Made by a program: the position numbers and the translations under genes. 41,808 bases of DNA from a virus. Under the pieces are notes generated by a model. That model saw nothing but the letters and a program-made list of their open reading frames with translations, made no database searches and was not told the origin of the DNA. The stretch is taken from the IMG/VR virus record IMGVR_UViG_3300045135_001558, positions 1-41,808 of that record. One strand, written 5' to 3'. This document shows positions 22,001 to 30,400 of this stretch, piece by piece (positions within the stretch are counted from its first letter, which is position 1; each line of letters starts with the position of its first letter).

Positions 22001-22252
22001 ATGACCAGCGGCACTTGGGAGGTACTGTGCCGTGACCCGCAGGTCTGGGTCCAGAACGAAGACGGCTGGACTCAAGTGCGTGGCTCTATCTCAGGATCGA
22101 CTCTGAGCATTGAAGCTCAAGATGCAGCTTGCACGGACACCGTGTCGTGGCTTGTAGTTGCAGAACGCAAAGACCCGAACATTGTAAGCGCAAATTGGAC
22201 CGACGCAGAAGGTCGCGTAATTGTAGAACCTCTTAAAAATATTGAGACATAA
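19070..22252 (+). CDS. Tail fibre with internal duplication and IGTxSP repeats (1060 aa)
   Basis: The N-terminus (VNDLRLKEIATGDEEGTWGA) is a fibre base type common in marine phages. A module of about 85 residues (DEDNMASNSATALATQQSIK onward) occurs at residue 156 and again at 336, offset by exactly 180 residues. Five IGTxSP-like motifs follow (VGVGTTSPEE, VGIGIASPEA, VGIGTTSPGR, VGIGTASPAV, IGMGTISPSE), typical of trimeric fibre shafts. The C-terminus (GSGSFKIDHPLPAMSDTHH, FVEGPKADLIYRGSV) is a fibre domain of known phage type; I see no S74 chaperone. It likely binds the host surface. Confidence 0.88.
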   Translation: MATYVNDLRLKEIATGDEEGTWGASTNTNLELIGEAFSYGTLAISGSQNLTITDGGSAVARSLFIKITGTLSGNATLTIDPNTVSKVWAIQNATSGGYSLIISQGSGTNVTIPASRTKILYSDGGGSSANIVEVTSALDLASFTAGSTTLISSILDEDNMASNSATALATQQSIKAYVDTQLTAEDLDFAGDSGSGSVDLDSQTFTIAGTSNEIETSASGQTLTIGLPDDVTIGDDLTLGSDGAVLGFGAGTDVTLTHVHDTGLLLNGTMQLQFNDASQNITAPSATVLDINATDEIELNATAVDLNGTLDVSGAATLATSLNIASDGATVTGIKDEDDMASNSAVKLATQQSIKAYVDAQITAEDLDFAGDSGSGSVDLDSQTFTIAGTSNEVETSGSGQTLTVGLPSNVTIGNNLTVTNDLDVDGTTNLDAVDVDGAVQIDSTVTVGVNDTGYDVKFFGATSGAYMLWDESADDLVLAGAAKLGVGTTSPEELLDVASTSTDKGIQVSCYSTTQGSAGTIRLAHSLSGTIGSHTAVTVNDQLGRIFFAGSDGTDFYSGAAIIADSTQNFTASNGGTRLEFWTTPTNTQSIARAMTIEQDGSVGIGIASPEALLHVYSGTDIPMSSTGDGQIKIGGNAYKGAIALDGSNMNIYHNSSSRGLVLGTNETARLTIAGGGDVTIAEDLFCSSNVGIGTTSPGRMLELKESSTAAGDAVIRLRGNGNNADNTVLGALEWYNADSSGDQPGVVCRIEGVSGNANGHMGEIVFQTHDGTEGGEGSNPVERMRIDNSGDVGIGTASPAVKLHVEDSVTEIVRVKGSGNTGAVYIDADGGGSAGRGGMLVAQQNSSTCGIFGVTGAYRGNTNADIGIFAESGRRIEFAVNGTVTPVMVVHSGGNIGMGTISPSEKLDVVGNVTISGSLSKGSGSFKIDHPLPAMSDTHHLVHSFVEGPKADLIYRGSVSLVGGAATVDLDAAATMTSGTWEVLCRDPQVWVQNEDGWTQVRGSISGSTLSIEAQDAACTDTVSWLVVAERKDPNIVSANWTDAEGRVIVEPLKNIET

Positions 22253-22255
22253 CCG

Positions 22256-22582
22256 ATGGCTACGACGTGGGTAATCACTAACATGGTACATGATATCGCA
22301 GACGGCGGTGTCACTAGCGCGGACTGGAGCGCAACAGCACAGTCTGACGACGGACAATACTCTGCACGAAGATATGGTAAGTGTGGCTTTACATACGATG
22401 CGTCTAGCCCTGACTTCGTGCCCTACGCCGATCTTACGCAGGACGAAGTTCTAGGATGGGCGTGGAGCGTAGGTGGTGTGGATAAGGACGCTACAGAGTC
22501 TGCACTTGCGGCTAGTATTTATGCTCAGGAAAACCCCACAGAGGCAGGCGGGCTTCCGTGGAGCGAGGATAATGGAGAGTGA
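22256..22582 (+). CDS. Fibre-accessory phage protein (108 aa)
   Basis: It starts three bases after the fibre stop. The layout (TWVITNMVHDIADGGVTSAD, WSATAQSDDGQYSARRYGKC, a VLGWAWSVGGVDKDATESAL part, then GLPWSED) matches a small protein common downstream of phage fibre genes, whose function is unknown. It may be a chaperone or a fibre cap. No motif identifies it further. Confidence 0.7.
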   Translation: MATTWVITNMVHDIADGGVTSADWSATAQSDDGQYSARRYGKCGFTYDASSPDFVPYADLTQDEVLGWAWSVGGVDKDATESALAASIYAQENPTEAGGLPWSEDNGE

Positions 22583-22802
22583 TGTGACCACTCTAATGTC
22601 CCTACTTGCAATTCCAGCCGCAGCAGGGGCCGCTTATGGTGGCGTAAAAGCAGGACTAAATGGGGCTAAACAGTCCCTCGCTCAAATTGAGCGCACCGTA
22701 AACCGTATCGGAACAAAGGTAGATACGCATGGGGAAAGGCTCGCATCAGTCGAAGCAGAAACAGCAAACCTCAAAGAGCGACTCGCAAACAGAGGCAACT
22801 GA
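22572..22802 (+). CDS. Small membrane/coiled-coil protein, holin or spanin candidate (76 aa)
   Basis: ATG 22572 overlaps the previous gene's end by 11 bases and follows GGAGCGAGGATA. One hydrophobic segment (LMSLLAIPAAAGAAYGGVKA, residues about 8-28) is followed by a coiled coil (LAQIERTVNRIGTKVDTHGE, RLASVEAETANLKERL). This topology is seen in holin-associated and spanin-like phage proteins. The identification is by architecture only. Confidence 0.65.
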   Translation: MESDVTTLMSLLAIPAAAGAAYGGVKAGLNGAKQSLAQIERTVNRIGTKVDTHGERLASVEAETANLKERLANRGN

Positions 22803-22992
22803 TACTCGACAGGTTTTTTTGACCTTGGAGCAAGCAAGCATTTTTAAACAGTTGATTCAGGGAGTAAATGAAGCGCAGGCTCAATTAAACTTTGCGATCA
22901 CTTCTGCTGGCTTATCAAACGAGTCAATTGTTGGCGGACAACTAGAGGGAGAGAAACCTTTTTTTCTTGTTGAACAACAACCAGATGACTAA
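22729..22992 (+). CDS. Small phage protein, overlapping start (87 aa)
   Basis: ATG 22729 has AAAGG upstream but overlaps the preceding gene by 74 bases in another frame. The first 30 residues are Gln/Ser/Lys-rich and disordered. The last part (LTLEQASIFKQLIQGVNEAQ, AQLNFAITSAGL) is a conserved-looking helix. A later start is possible, but no other binding site is seen. Function unknown. Confidence 0.6.
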   Translation: MGKGSHQSKQKQQTSKSDSQTEATDTRQVFLTLEQASIFKQLIQGVNEAQAQLNFAITSAGLSNESIVGGQLEGEKPFFLVEQQPDD

Positions 22993-23270
22993 TGGCTATA
23001 ACCTACCGTGGTGAAAGGTTTTCAGGGTACAACAAACCCAAAAGAACACCGAAGCACCCTAAAAAGTCCCATGTTGTCTTGGCTAAAGAAGGCAGCAAGG
23101 TAAAAATGATTCGCTTTGGGGAGCAGGGTGCCAAGACTGCAGGCAAGCCCAAAAAAGGTGAATCACAAAAAATGAAAAAGAAGAGGGCTTCTTTTAAGGC
23201 TCGTCACGCTAAAAACATCAAAAAGGGTAAAATGTCTGCTGCGTACTGGGCTAATAAGGAAAAATGGTAA
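22992..23270 (+). CDS. Basic phage protein with AAYW ending (92 aa)
   Basis: The start overlaps the upstream stop (TAATG). The pattern YNKPKRTPKHPKKSHVVLAK, KVKMIRFGEQG, RASFKARHAKNIKKGKMSAA, YWANKEKW is a recognisable family of small basic phage proteins. Their role is unknown; the charge (about a third Lys/Arg) suggests nucleic acid contact. It lies directly before the tail hub gene. Confidence 0.78.
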   Translation: MAITYRGERFSGYNKPKRTPKHPKKSHVVLAKEGSKVKMIRFGEQGAKTAGKPKKGESQKMKKKRASFKARHAKNIKKGKMSAAYWANKEKW

Positions 23271-23271
23271 G

Positions 23272-25629
23272 ATGCCTCTTTTAAAGATTGCCCCACGCCC
23301 CGGAATTTTTACTGACGGAACAAGGTATTCCGCAGAGGGGACATGGTTTGATTCAGATAAGATCAGGTTCCGCAAAGGATTTGTGGAAAAGATCGGTGGC
23401 TGGATCAATTATACCACAGGAAAAATATTTGGTATTGGGCGCAAAATCTTTAACTGGTCCACTGGAACCGGCGAAATTTATGTCTCGGTGGGCACCAACA
23501 ATAAGCTGTATGTTAATAATACTATTGAATATTATGACATTACACCTATAAGAAAAACATCCTCTGTTGGTAGCAGTAAGATTACTACGGTATCAGGAAG
23601 CGGCCTTCTTGTTATTGAGGATACCGGCCACGGCGCGATTCCGGGCGACTTCGTTACGTTTTCAAGTATCTCAGGGGCCGTAAACGGCATTCCTGCCGCA
23701 ACTCTAAATACCCAACACTATATTGCGTACTTGGGGGACGCCTCTGGTACCGACGAAGACAATAAATATGTAATCTTGGTAGACGACTTTGCGACCGGAT
23801 CGGGCGCAGCGGGGTCCGCGTTTACTGCAAAGTATGAAATTAATTCAGGCCCCGTTGATTCTTCTACAATTACTGCTTGGGGCACCGGCACATGGGGCTC
23901 CGGTCCTTGGGGTTCGTTTGTTACAAACCCTGAAGAAAAGCTTAGGCTTTGGGCCATGGACTCTTTCGGTGACGACCTTCTAGCGAATACTAGGGCAGGA
24001 AAGGTCTACTACTGGGATGAAAGTGCCGGTACATCAGAACGCGCAGTTCCCATATCGGATCTAACGCGAAGATCCGTAACACTTAGCACGGACCCGATTA
24101 CAACAACTTCAGGCTCTCCAACAATTGAAATATTTGATGATACTGGGCATGGGGCTGCAGTTGGTGATTCTGTAACAATAGCGGGGTCTTCCACTGTTGG
24201 TGGGCTAACCATTAACGGTACATATACTGTTGCATCTGTAACCTCTCTTTCTGTTTTTACGGTTACAGCAGGGTCCAACGCTTCGTCTAGCGCAACGGGC
24301 GGTGGCTCAAGTGTCACGGCAACGTACAAGGCCGGAGAGCACTACCCTCCAATAAAGACGCTTCAAGTAATGACTAGCGAAATTGCTCGTCATGTTATTT
24401 GTATTGGTTGTAACCCAATCGGGTCGTCTGATATTGATCTAAACTTGATCAGGTGGTCTTCATCTGAAGATGCTACTGATTGGCAACCACTCTCCACAAA
24501 TAGTGCGGGTGGACAAGAGTTGTCATTGGGCTCGACGGTTATTGGGGCCTTAAAGGCTAGGGGTGAGGTGTTAATCTGGACCGATGCCGGTCTTGTCAGC
24601 ATGAGGTACACCGGGGACCCATTTTACTTTGCGTTCAGCACCGTTGGTGTCGGTATGTCCATGATTTCGCCAAATGCTGCAGCAAACGCAAATGGCGTAA
24701 CATTCTTTATGGATCGTGGGGCGTTCTACCGATACACAGGAAGTGTCCAAAGACTTGTTTGTCCGGTACTCGGAACAGTTTTTGACGACTTCAACTTTAC
24801 GGAAGATTATAAGGTTGTTGCGGGCACAAACGTAGATAAGTCTGAGGTCTTCTGGTTTTACCCATCACTTTCCTCAACGGGCAAAAACGACAGGTATGTA
24901 GTCTATAACTACGATGAGGACATTTGGTACTTCGGGTCCCTTGCTCGTGGCGATTGGGATAACGCCTTCTTGATCAACAACCCACTAGCAACATCAATTA
25001 ATACATACGATTTGAGTGGAAACCCATTTGCCTCCTCAAGCGGCTCTCCAACAATTACGGTGACCCACACAAATCACAAGCTATCTACTGGTGATCAGGT
25101 CATCTTTCAGTCTTTTTCTCAGTTTGCAGGATTAGAAGAAAAAGCAATTAACAACATGCACGCAGTCACGGTTTTGACTGAAAACACATACACTGTTGAA
25201 ATGGGCAAGAATGCCAGTTCAACGGTATCTGCAGGTGGCGGATCTGGGATTGTTGTTTATCCTAATGTTGTATACAGGCAGGAATCCGGGTGGAACGATG
25301 TGGACACTGCGTTTACTTCGTATGTAGAAACCGGCGACATAGACTTAGGTGAGGGCGACCAGTTTATGTTTTTAAACAGAATTATACCTGATATTAAATT
25401 TTTGGACTCAGGTAGCAGTGATGAGGTGACGGTATCCATCAATGGACATGATTATCCCATGCAGTCACAGTCAGAAATTGCTTCGTCTGCATTCACCCCA
25501 AGCTCTACTCAGTCCAATATTCGCGGGCGCTCCAGACAGGCATCCGTAAAAGTTTCTAGCTCAGGAGCGGGCTACGGCTGGAGACTTGGGTACGTCAGGG
25601 TAGGCGTAAGAACGGATGGGCAAAGATGA
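23272..25629 (+). CDS. Tail hub/DNA-stabilisation protein with three inserted domains (785 aa)
   Basis: The core (LKIAPRPGIFTDGTRYSAEG, TWFDSDKIRFRKGFVEKIGG, later GEVLIWTDAGLVSMRYTGDP and VFWFYPSLSSTGKNDRYVVY) has the repeated aromatic beta-blade style of P22 gp10-like hubs. Three copies of a related insert appear: GHGAIPGDFVTFSS (about residue 119), GHGAAVGDSVTIAG (about 289) and NHKLSTGDQVIFQS (about 600), the last two each followed by a TVxMG/TVTAG and gly-ser block. They look like surface domains added to the propeller. The hub closes the neck and bears the fibres. Confidence 0.75.
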   Translation: MPLLKIAPRPGIFTDGTRYSAEGTWFDSDKIRFRKGFVEKIGGWINYTTGKIFGIGRKIFNWSTGTGEIYVSVGTNNKLYVNNTIEYYDITPIRKTSSVGSSKITTVSGSGLLVIEDTGHGAIPGDFVTFSSISGAVNGIPAATLNTQHYIAYLGDASGTDEDNKYVILVDDFATGSGAAGSAFTAKYEINSGPVDSSTITAWGTGTWGSGPWGSFVTNPEEKLRLWAMDSFGDDLLANTRAGKVYYWDESAGTSERAVPISDLTRRSVTLSTDPITTTSGSPTIEIFDDTGHGAAVGDSVTIAGSSTVGGLTINGTYTVASVTSLSVFTVTAGSNASSSATGGGSSVTATYKAGEHYPPIKTLQVMTSEIARHVICIGCNPIGSSDIDLNLIRWSSSEDATDWQPLSTNSAGGQELSLGSTVIGALKARGEVLIWTDAGLVSMRYTGDPFYFAFSTVGVGMSMISPNAAANANGVTFFMDRGAFYRYTGSVQRLVCPVLGTVFDDFNFTEDYKVVAGTNVDKSEVFWFYPSLSSTGKNDRYVVYNYDEDIWYFGSLARGDWDNAFLINNPLATSINTYDLSGNPFASSSGSPTITVTHTNHKLSTGDQVIFQSFSQFAGLEEKAINNMHAVTVLTENTYTVEMGKNASSTVSAGGGSGIVVYPNVVYRQESGWNDVDTAFTSYVETGDIDLGEGDQFMFLNRIIPDIKFLDSGSSDEVTVSINGHDYPMQSQSEIASSAFTPSSTQSNIRGRSRQASVKVSSSGAGYGWRLGYVRVGVRTDGQR

Positions 25630-25835
25630 GTGAGTCAGGAAATAAATATTTTAACATTGAGGTTCCACCCGATCAGTATGATCCGGTAGAGGCTCAATCA
25701 TTTCGGTACACAGTTCAACAGAATTTTAGAACCGTGGGAGAAGAAACAAGGCGAGCGATGGACCACACCGAATCGACCGCATCACTGTCGCTTCGGAAGT
25801 ATCAGTTTATGACAATGGGTGGAACCAGTGTCTGA
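25626..25835 (+). CDS. Small phage protein, unknown (69 aa)
   Basis: The ATG overlaps the hub stop (ATGA), implying coupling. The sequence (YFNIEVPPDQYDPVEAQSFR, YTVQQNFRTVGEETRRAMDH) is compact with an amphipathic C-terminal helix. It may be a hub-fibre linker. No family is recognised. Confidence 0.65.
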   Translation: MSESGNKYFNIEVPPDQYDPVEAQSFRYTVQQNFRTVGEETRRAMDHTESTASLSLRKYQFMTMGGTSV

Positions 25836-26169
25836 TGCTCTCAAGGTCTTGGGGCAACTAACTGACACAAACACTAGTGTCCCTGCAAACCTGTTTACGC
25901 TCTACACTGTTCCAAGTGGAACTCAAACAACTGTAAGCTCTTTGGTGATTTGTAACACTGGTAGCGGCTCAAAAACATATGATGTAGCTGTTCGCGTTAA
26001 GGGTGCCCCGTTGGCAACTCAGCAGTACATTTGCAAGGGGCGCAGCATTGATGCAAATACAACAGCAGCACTAGTAATTGGTATTACACTGAGCGATGGG
26101 GACATCGTGTCAGTGACAGCAAGTCACGATCAAGTAGCGTTTAATCTTTTTGGTGTAGAAACTTCATAG
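25828..26169 (+). CDS. Fibre-associated structural protein candidate (113 aa)
   Basis: I suggest GTG 25828; GTG 25819 is also in frame. Either overlaps the preceding gene. The body is a beta fold: ALKVLGQLTDTNTSVPANLF, TLYTVPSGTQTTVSSLVICN, TYDVAVRVKGAPLATQQYIC and DIVSVTASHDQVAFNLFGVE. Proteins with LTLYTVPSGTxxxVSSLVIC cores are widespread beside phage fibres, and an adhesin-tip role is proposed from their place. Binding site unclear. Confidence 0.7.
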   Translation: MSDALKVLGQLTDTNTSVPANLFTLYTVPSGTQTTVSSLVICNTGSGSKTYDVAVRVKGAPLATQQYICKGRSIDANTTAALVIGITLSDGDIVSVTASHDQVAFNLFGVETS

Positions 26170-26176
26170 GTTTATT

Positions 26177-27412
26177 ATGGATGCTGAAGAATTTCTTGAC
26201 TTATTGAACCGCATTGCAGTAAATATTGCCGAGGGTCCCGACCTCCCTGATGACGTAAGGATGGGTTCGCCCCCTACTGTTCTTGGTATTGGGTCTCTTC
26301 CTGCAAGGGCGGCTACTATTCGCTCAATTGCAAGACGTTCACCAGAACTAGTTCGATGGCTTGCTTCGGGTAAGGTCTTGAAGGAAGGCAGTGCGCGTTG
26401 GAATCAACTCACTCAAGGCTTGACTGCCGCACAAAAAAGAATGGTAGCGGCAAGCCCCCAAAGCTTTAGAAACTTCTTCCGAAGAGTCAGGATGCCCAAC
26501 GAAGCGGTGAGAGTTGGTCAGGGCTCCGGCCCCGGAACTGCGGTTGTGGTGCGACAGTCAATGCCTGTTGGTGGTCCAACTGGGACTGCGGTTGCTACTA
26601 GGGCACAAGCCCCTGTAACTCTTTTGGGTGGCCCATCAACAAGTGGTGCAGCAAGTGGAGCAGCTACATCTTCCTCTGGAAAAAACCTGCTCCCCTTCCT
26701 ACTTGCAGGCGGTGGTGCAGCAGCGGGTTTGGCTTTGGATAAAATTTTTGGTGGAGCAAGAACTCCTGATATAGAAAACCTAGAAAGTTTAATTGGGGAC
26801 ACGCGTGGGCGCAGCCGTCGAGAAAGAGGAACAATAAGAGACCCAAGAAGCGGGCTTTCGGTTTTTCAAAGCAATATGGCAGCAGACCTTCTTCAGCGCA
26901 TGGAAGAAGATTCGCAAAGCATGAGGGATGAGGAAGCTGCAATCCGTGCCTCTGCCCCAAGGCCACCCCTACCAGCTAGTGATGAGCCAGCTAGTGATGA
27001 GCCTGAGTCATCAAGCGTCGAGGATGTTGCTTCTGTATTAGAAGCTATGGTTCAGGATATTCGAGGTCGTGATGTAAGTGTGCGACCGCTTCCTGCTTCT
27101 GGGTTTAGGTACACCATGATTGGTGGAGACAGGGATCAGTTTTTAGATGCGCTTCCACCAGAAGCTCGTCAAACTGCCCAAGGTCTTTATGATCTGTCTA
27201 ATAGAGCACGAGCTGCCTCGCGACTTGCTGATGCTGGTGGAGGTGCTGCCCTGCCGCGAGCAGTAATGAGGGACATGATTAAACCTCGTCGCAGGTTGCA
27301 ACCAACCAGTCCGGGAACATTTGGCGAATTGCTAGATGAGTCTATTACGGACTTTCAAGGCGCTCCAATGATGTCAGAGCGTGAAATTTTAAGAATGCTT
27401 CGTGGCGAGTAA
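26177..27412 (+). CDS. Internal virion protein candidate (411 aa)
   Basis: An N-terminal helical part (ELVRWLASGKVLKEGSARWN, LTQGLTAAQKRMVAASPQSF) is followed by a hydrophobic Gly/Ala segment (LLPFLLAGGGAAAGLALDKI, residues about 170-190) that could cross a membrane. A disordered acidic stretch with the repeat ASDEPASDEP comes next, then a C-terminal helical region. It begins a run of five large proteins that I take for internal or ejection proteins. The order supports this; the sequence alone does not prove it. Confidence 0.6.
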   Translation: MDAEEFLDLLNRIAVNIAEGPDLPDDVRMGSPPTVLGIGSLPARAATIRSIARRSPELVRWLASGKVLKEGSARWNQLTQGLTAAQKRMVAASPQSFRNFFRRVRMPNEAVRVGQGSGPGTAVVVRQSMPVGGPTGTAVATRAQAPVTLLGGPSTSGAASGAATSSSGKNLLPFLLAGGGAAAGLALDKIFGGARTPDIENLESLIGDTRGRSRRERGTIRDPRSGLSVFQSNMAADLLQRMEEDSQSMRDEEAAIRASAPRPPLPASDEPASDEPESSSVEDVASVLEAMVQDIRGRDVSVRPLPASGFRYTMIGGDRDQFLDALPPEARQTAQGLYDLSNRARAASRLADAGGGAALPRAVMRDMIKPRRRLQPTSPGTFGELLDESITDFQGAPMMSEREILRMLRGE

Positions 27413-27415
27413 AAT

Positions 27416-30400
27416 ATGAATCGGTCCAACTTCCCGAAAGAAATGAGCTACGCCGAAGGTGGCATGTACGGCTACGCAGGTGGTGGCATGTACGGCACAC
27501 CTTATATGGCCGGAGGTGGCCTGTACACTATCCCACAGATGAATGGTGGCGGTATGTATGGTATGCCCGAGATGGCTGGCGGCGGCATGTACACCATGCC
27601 CTACATGGCTGGCGGTGGTATGTACGGCATGCCTTACATGGCGGGAGGGGGAATTACTACACTTCCGGGCTATGGATTTGGTGGCTTTTTGCGCGGCCTC
27701 AGTAAAGTTGCGGCTGTAGCTTCATTTTTTCCCGGCCCCCACCAAGCTGTCACGGTTCCATTGGCAGCTGCTTCTGGTGCAATTGGCGGGGCAATGGATG
27801 ACGGCGGTATCGAGGGTGCAATAAAAGGTGGGGCTGAAGGATTTATTGGGGCCAAGGCGGGAAAATCTGTAGCGGGTTCTGCAGGAAAGGGCGGTTTTGA
27901 TTTTGGTAAAGTTTTAGATGTCGCCACTGATCCTAGATTTCTTTCACTTGCAGGACCGCTTCTTGGTGAAGCTCTTAGTGGTGTAGGGTCCGGTGAAATA
28001 GGTGATGTGACGCTAGACATGAGCACCCCTCAAAGGGTCATGCCAAGCTATGCCCAAGATCGCATGGGCACATCGACAGGCCCCTCTAGGCAGGCTCAGG
28101 GTTACGCAACACTGCCTTCACGCCAAGAAGGCGGGATGATGCCTGACGGACGCCTATTTGATATGGCCCCAGAAGGATTTCCTTCTGTGCGACCCGAAAT
28201 GCCTGCGCCGGGACCTGCTCGTGCCCCTGTGATGGCTCCCCTTTACGACCTTCCCAGTCCGGACAGGCGGGTACCCGTACGGCGTTCCGACCTTCCCGAT
28301 CCGGACACCGTGTACCGAACGGATGGAGGAGGGCGTCGTGCTATGCGGCGTGATGTCCCAACCCTGCGACCCGATATGCCTGCGCCGGGGCCTGTTCGCG
28401 GTCCTGTAAGAGAGAGTCGCCCATCTCGTATCCCATCTCGGCCTAGCAGTCAAACGGCTCGGCGCGAAGAAGAAATGGGCGAACTAGAGTCACGGGTTGC
28501 GCCTCGCCCAGCCACAATCACTCCTCAAAGGATTCCCGAAGGCGAAGATCGTTATCGGTTTGGAGACCGCCCGACCGCAGAAGAAGAAAGGATGTCTCAA
28601 CGGTTCGGTACGCGGGACGAGTTTGGTGACCCCGATGAGTCTGAAAGAATAGAAAACATTCGGGCTATACAAAGAAATGTTCCCAAAGACGACATTACCA
28701 GTATTGATAATACTGTAGTTGAGTCTGTAAGCCCCTATGACCCAAGCCCTCCTGCGTTCGACTTTCGTCAGCAGCGGCCTCCGGCTCCAACTTCAACAAC
28801 CGTAGCTCCGGTAACAAGTACATTTACTCCGCAGCCCTATGAAATAACTGACATTCCTGATTGGTATCGGGCGGGCCTGATGCCTGAGACGGCTCTGACC
28901 GGCCCGCAGCCTGCTCCTGTTCAGGGCGACCCCTTTTCAGTATTTGAAGGTGTAGAGGCTCAACCGACTCAGCCAATACCTGAGCCGGATATGTCATTCC
29001 TGCAAGGCCCTCAACAAGGCCCTCAACGGGTCATGCCGAGGTACGCTCAGTCCATTACGCCTCCCCCTGCGCCAATGGCTCCGCGGCCACGCCCAGTTGC
29101 GCCCCCGAGTGCTGTGCCTCAACCAAGGCCGATTCGACCACCCGCAATTACAGATCGACCCCGCCCAAGGCCAATCCAGCCACCGGGAGGCCCAGATCAA
29201 CCTCGTCCAAGACCGATTAGGCCACAACCAATTCGAGAAAAGCCTAAGCCAATTAGGACGCAACCGATTGTAGAGCCCCCTAGAAAGAAAAAAAGAACTC
29301 CAAAAAAGAAAAAAGATTCTGTAATTCGTACTCCGGGTACACGGGACCCTGTTGTACAGCCGCCTAGAAAGAAGAAGAAAAAGCGTGACGCGGTGATCAG
29401 GACTCCGGGTACGAGAGATCCTGTCGCACAACCGCCCAAAAAGCGGGCACCCAGAATCTCGACCCCGGATCGTATTGCACGACCACCCAAGAAAAAGAAA
29501 AAGAAACGCGATGCGGTAATCAGAACTCCGGGAACTAGAGATCCCGTTGTACAGCCGCCTAGAAAGCGAGCACCCAAGAAGCGAACACCTCCTAAGCGAG
29601 CACCCAAAAAGCGAACACCTCCTAAGCGAGAACCCCGAATTGGGACTCCGGGCACCAGAGATCGTGAAGCTGATCGGCCTCGTTCACCCAGAGTTTCAAC
29701 CCCGGATCGTGTTGCACGACCGCCCAAGAAGGAGCCGCCTAAGGCTTCAAGGCCGGATCGTCCCGCACAACCGCCTAAAAAACGAGCGCCCGCCAAGCGA
29801 GCGCCTCGAATCGGAACTCCCGGAACCCGAGATCGTCCTGCACGACCTCCTAAAGAGCGTTCACCGTACATCCACCGGGGGAGATCCGACAGAGTTTCGA
29901 GACCGGATCGTCCTGCACGACCACCCAAAAAGAAAAAGCGTATTACCACACCGAGGCCAACGCGCCGTACTCCGCCCAAGCGTACTCCGCCAAAGCGCAC
30001 ACCACCAAGGCGTACTCCACCAAGGCGTACTCCGCCAAGGCGTACTCCGCCCAAGCCTCGTAGCCCTTCACCTACTCCTCCTCCACGGAAGCGTACACCA
30101 CCCAAACGCACACCACCCAAACGCACACCACCAAGGCGTACACCACCCAAACGCACACCACCCAAACGCACACCACCAAGGCGTACTCCACCTAAACGTA
30201 CTCCACCAACACCCCGTACCCCGCCAAAGCGTACCCCGCCGAAGCCAAGACGGACTGACATAGGTAGTTTGCCTAAGAGGCGTACTACTACGCCTAAGAA
30301 GCGTACTGCTACGCCCAAGAAGCGTACTACTACGCCCAAGAAGCGTACTGCTACGCCGAAGAAGCGTACTGCTACGCCGAAGAAGCGTACTACTGCGCCG

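Noticed and set aside
29547-30263. Plus-strand open frame in another phase of the same repeats
   Set aside because: His/Arg/Leu-rich shadow of the RTPPKR repeats, without a start signal.
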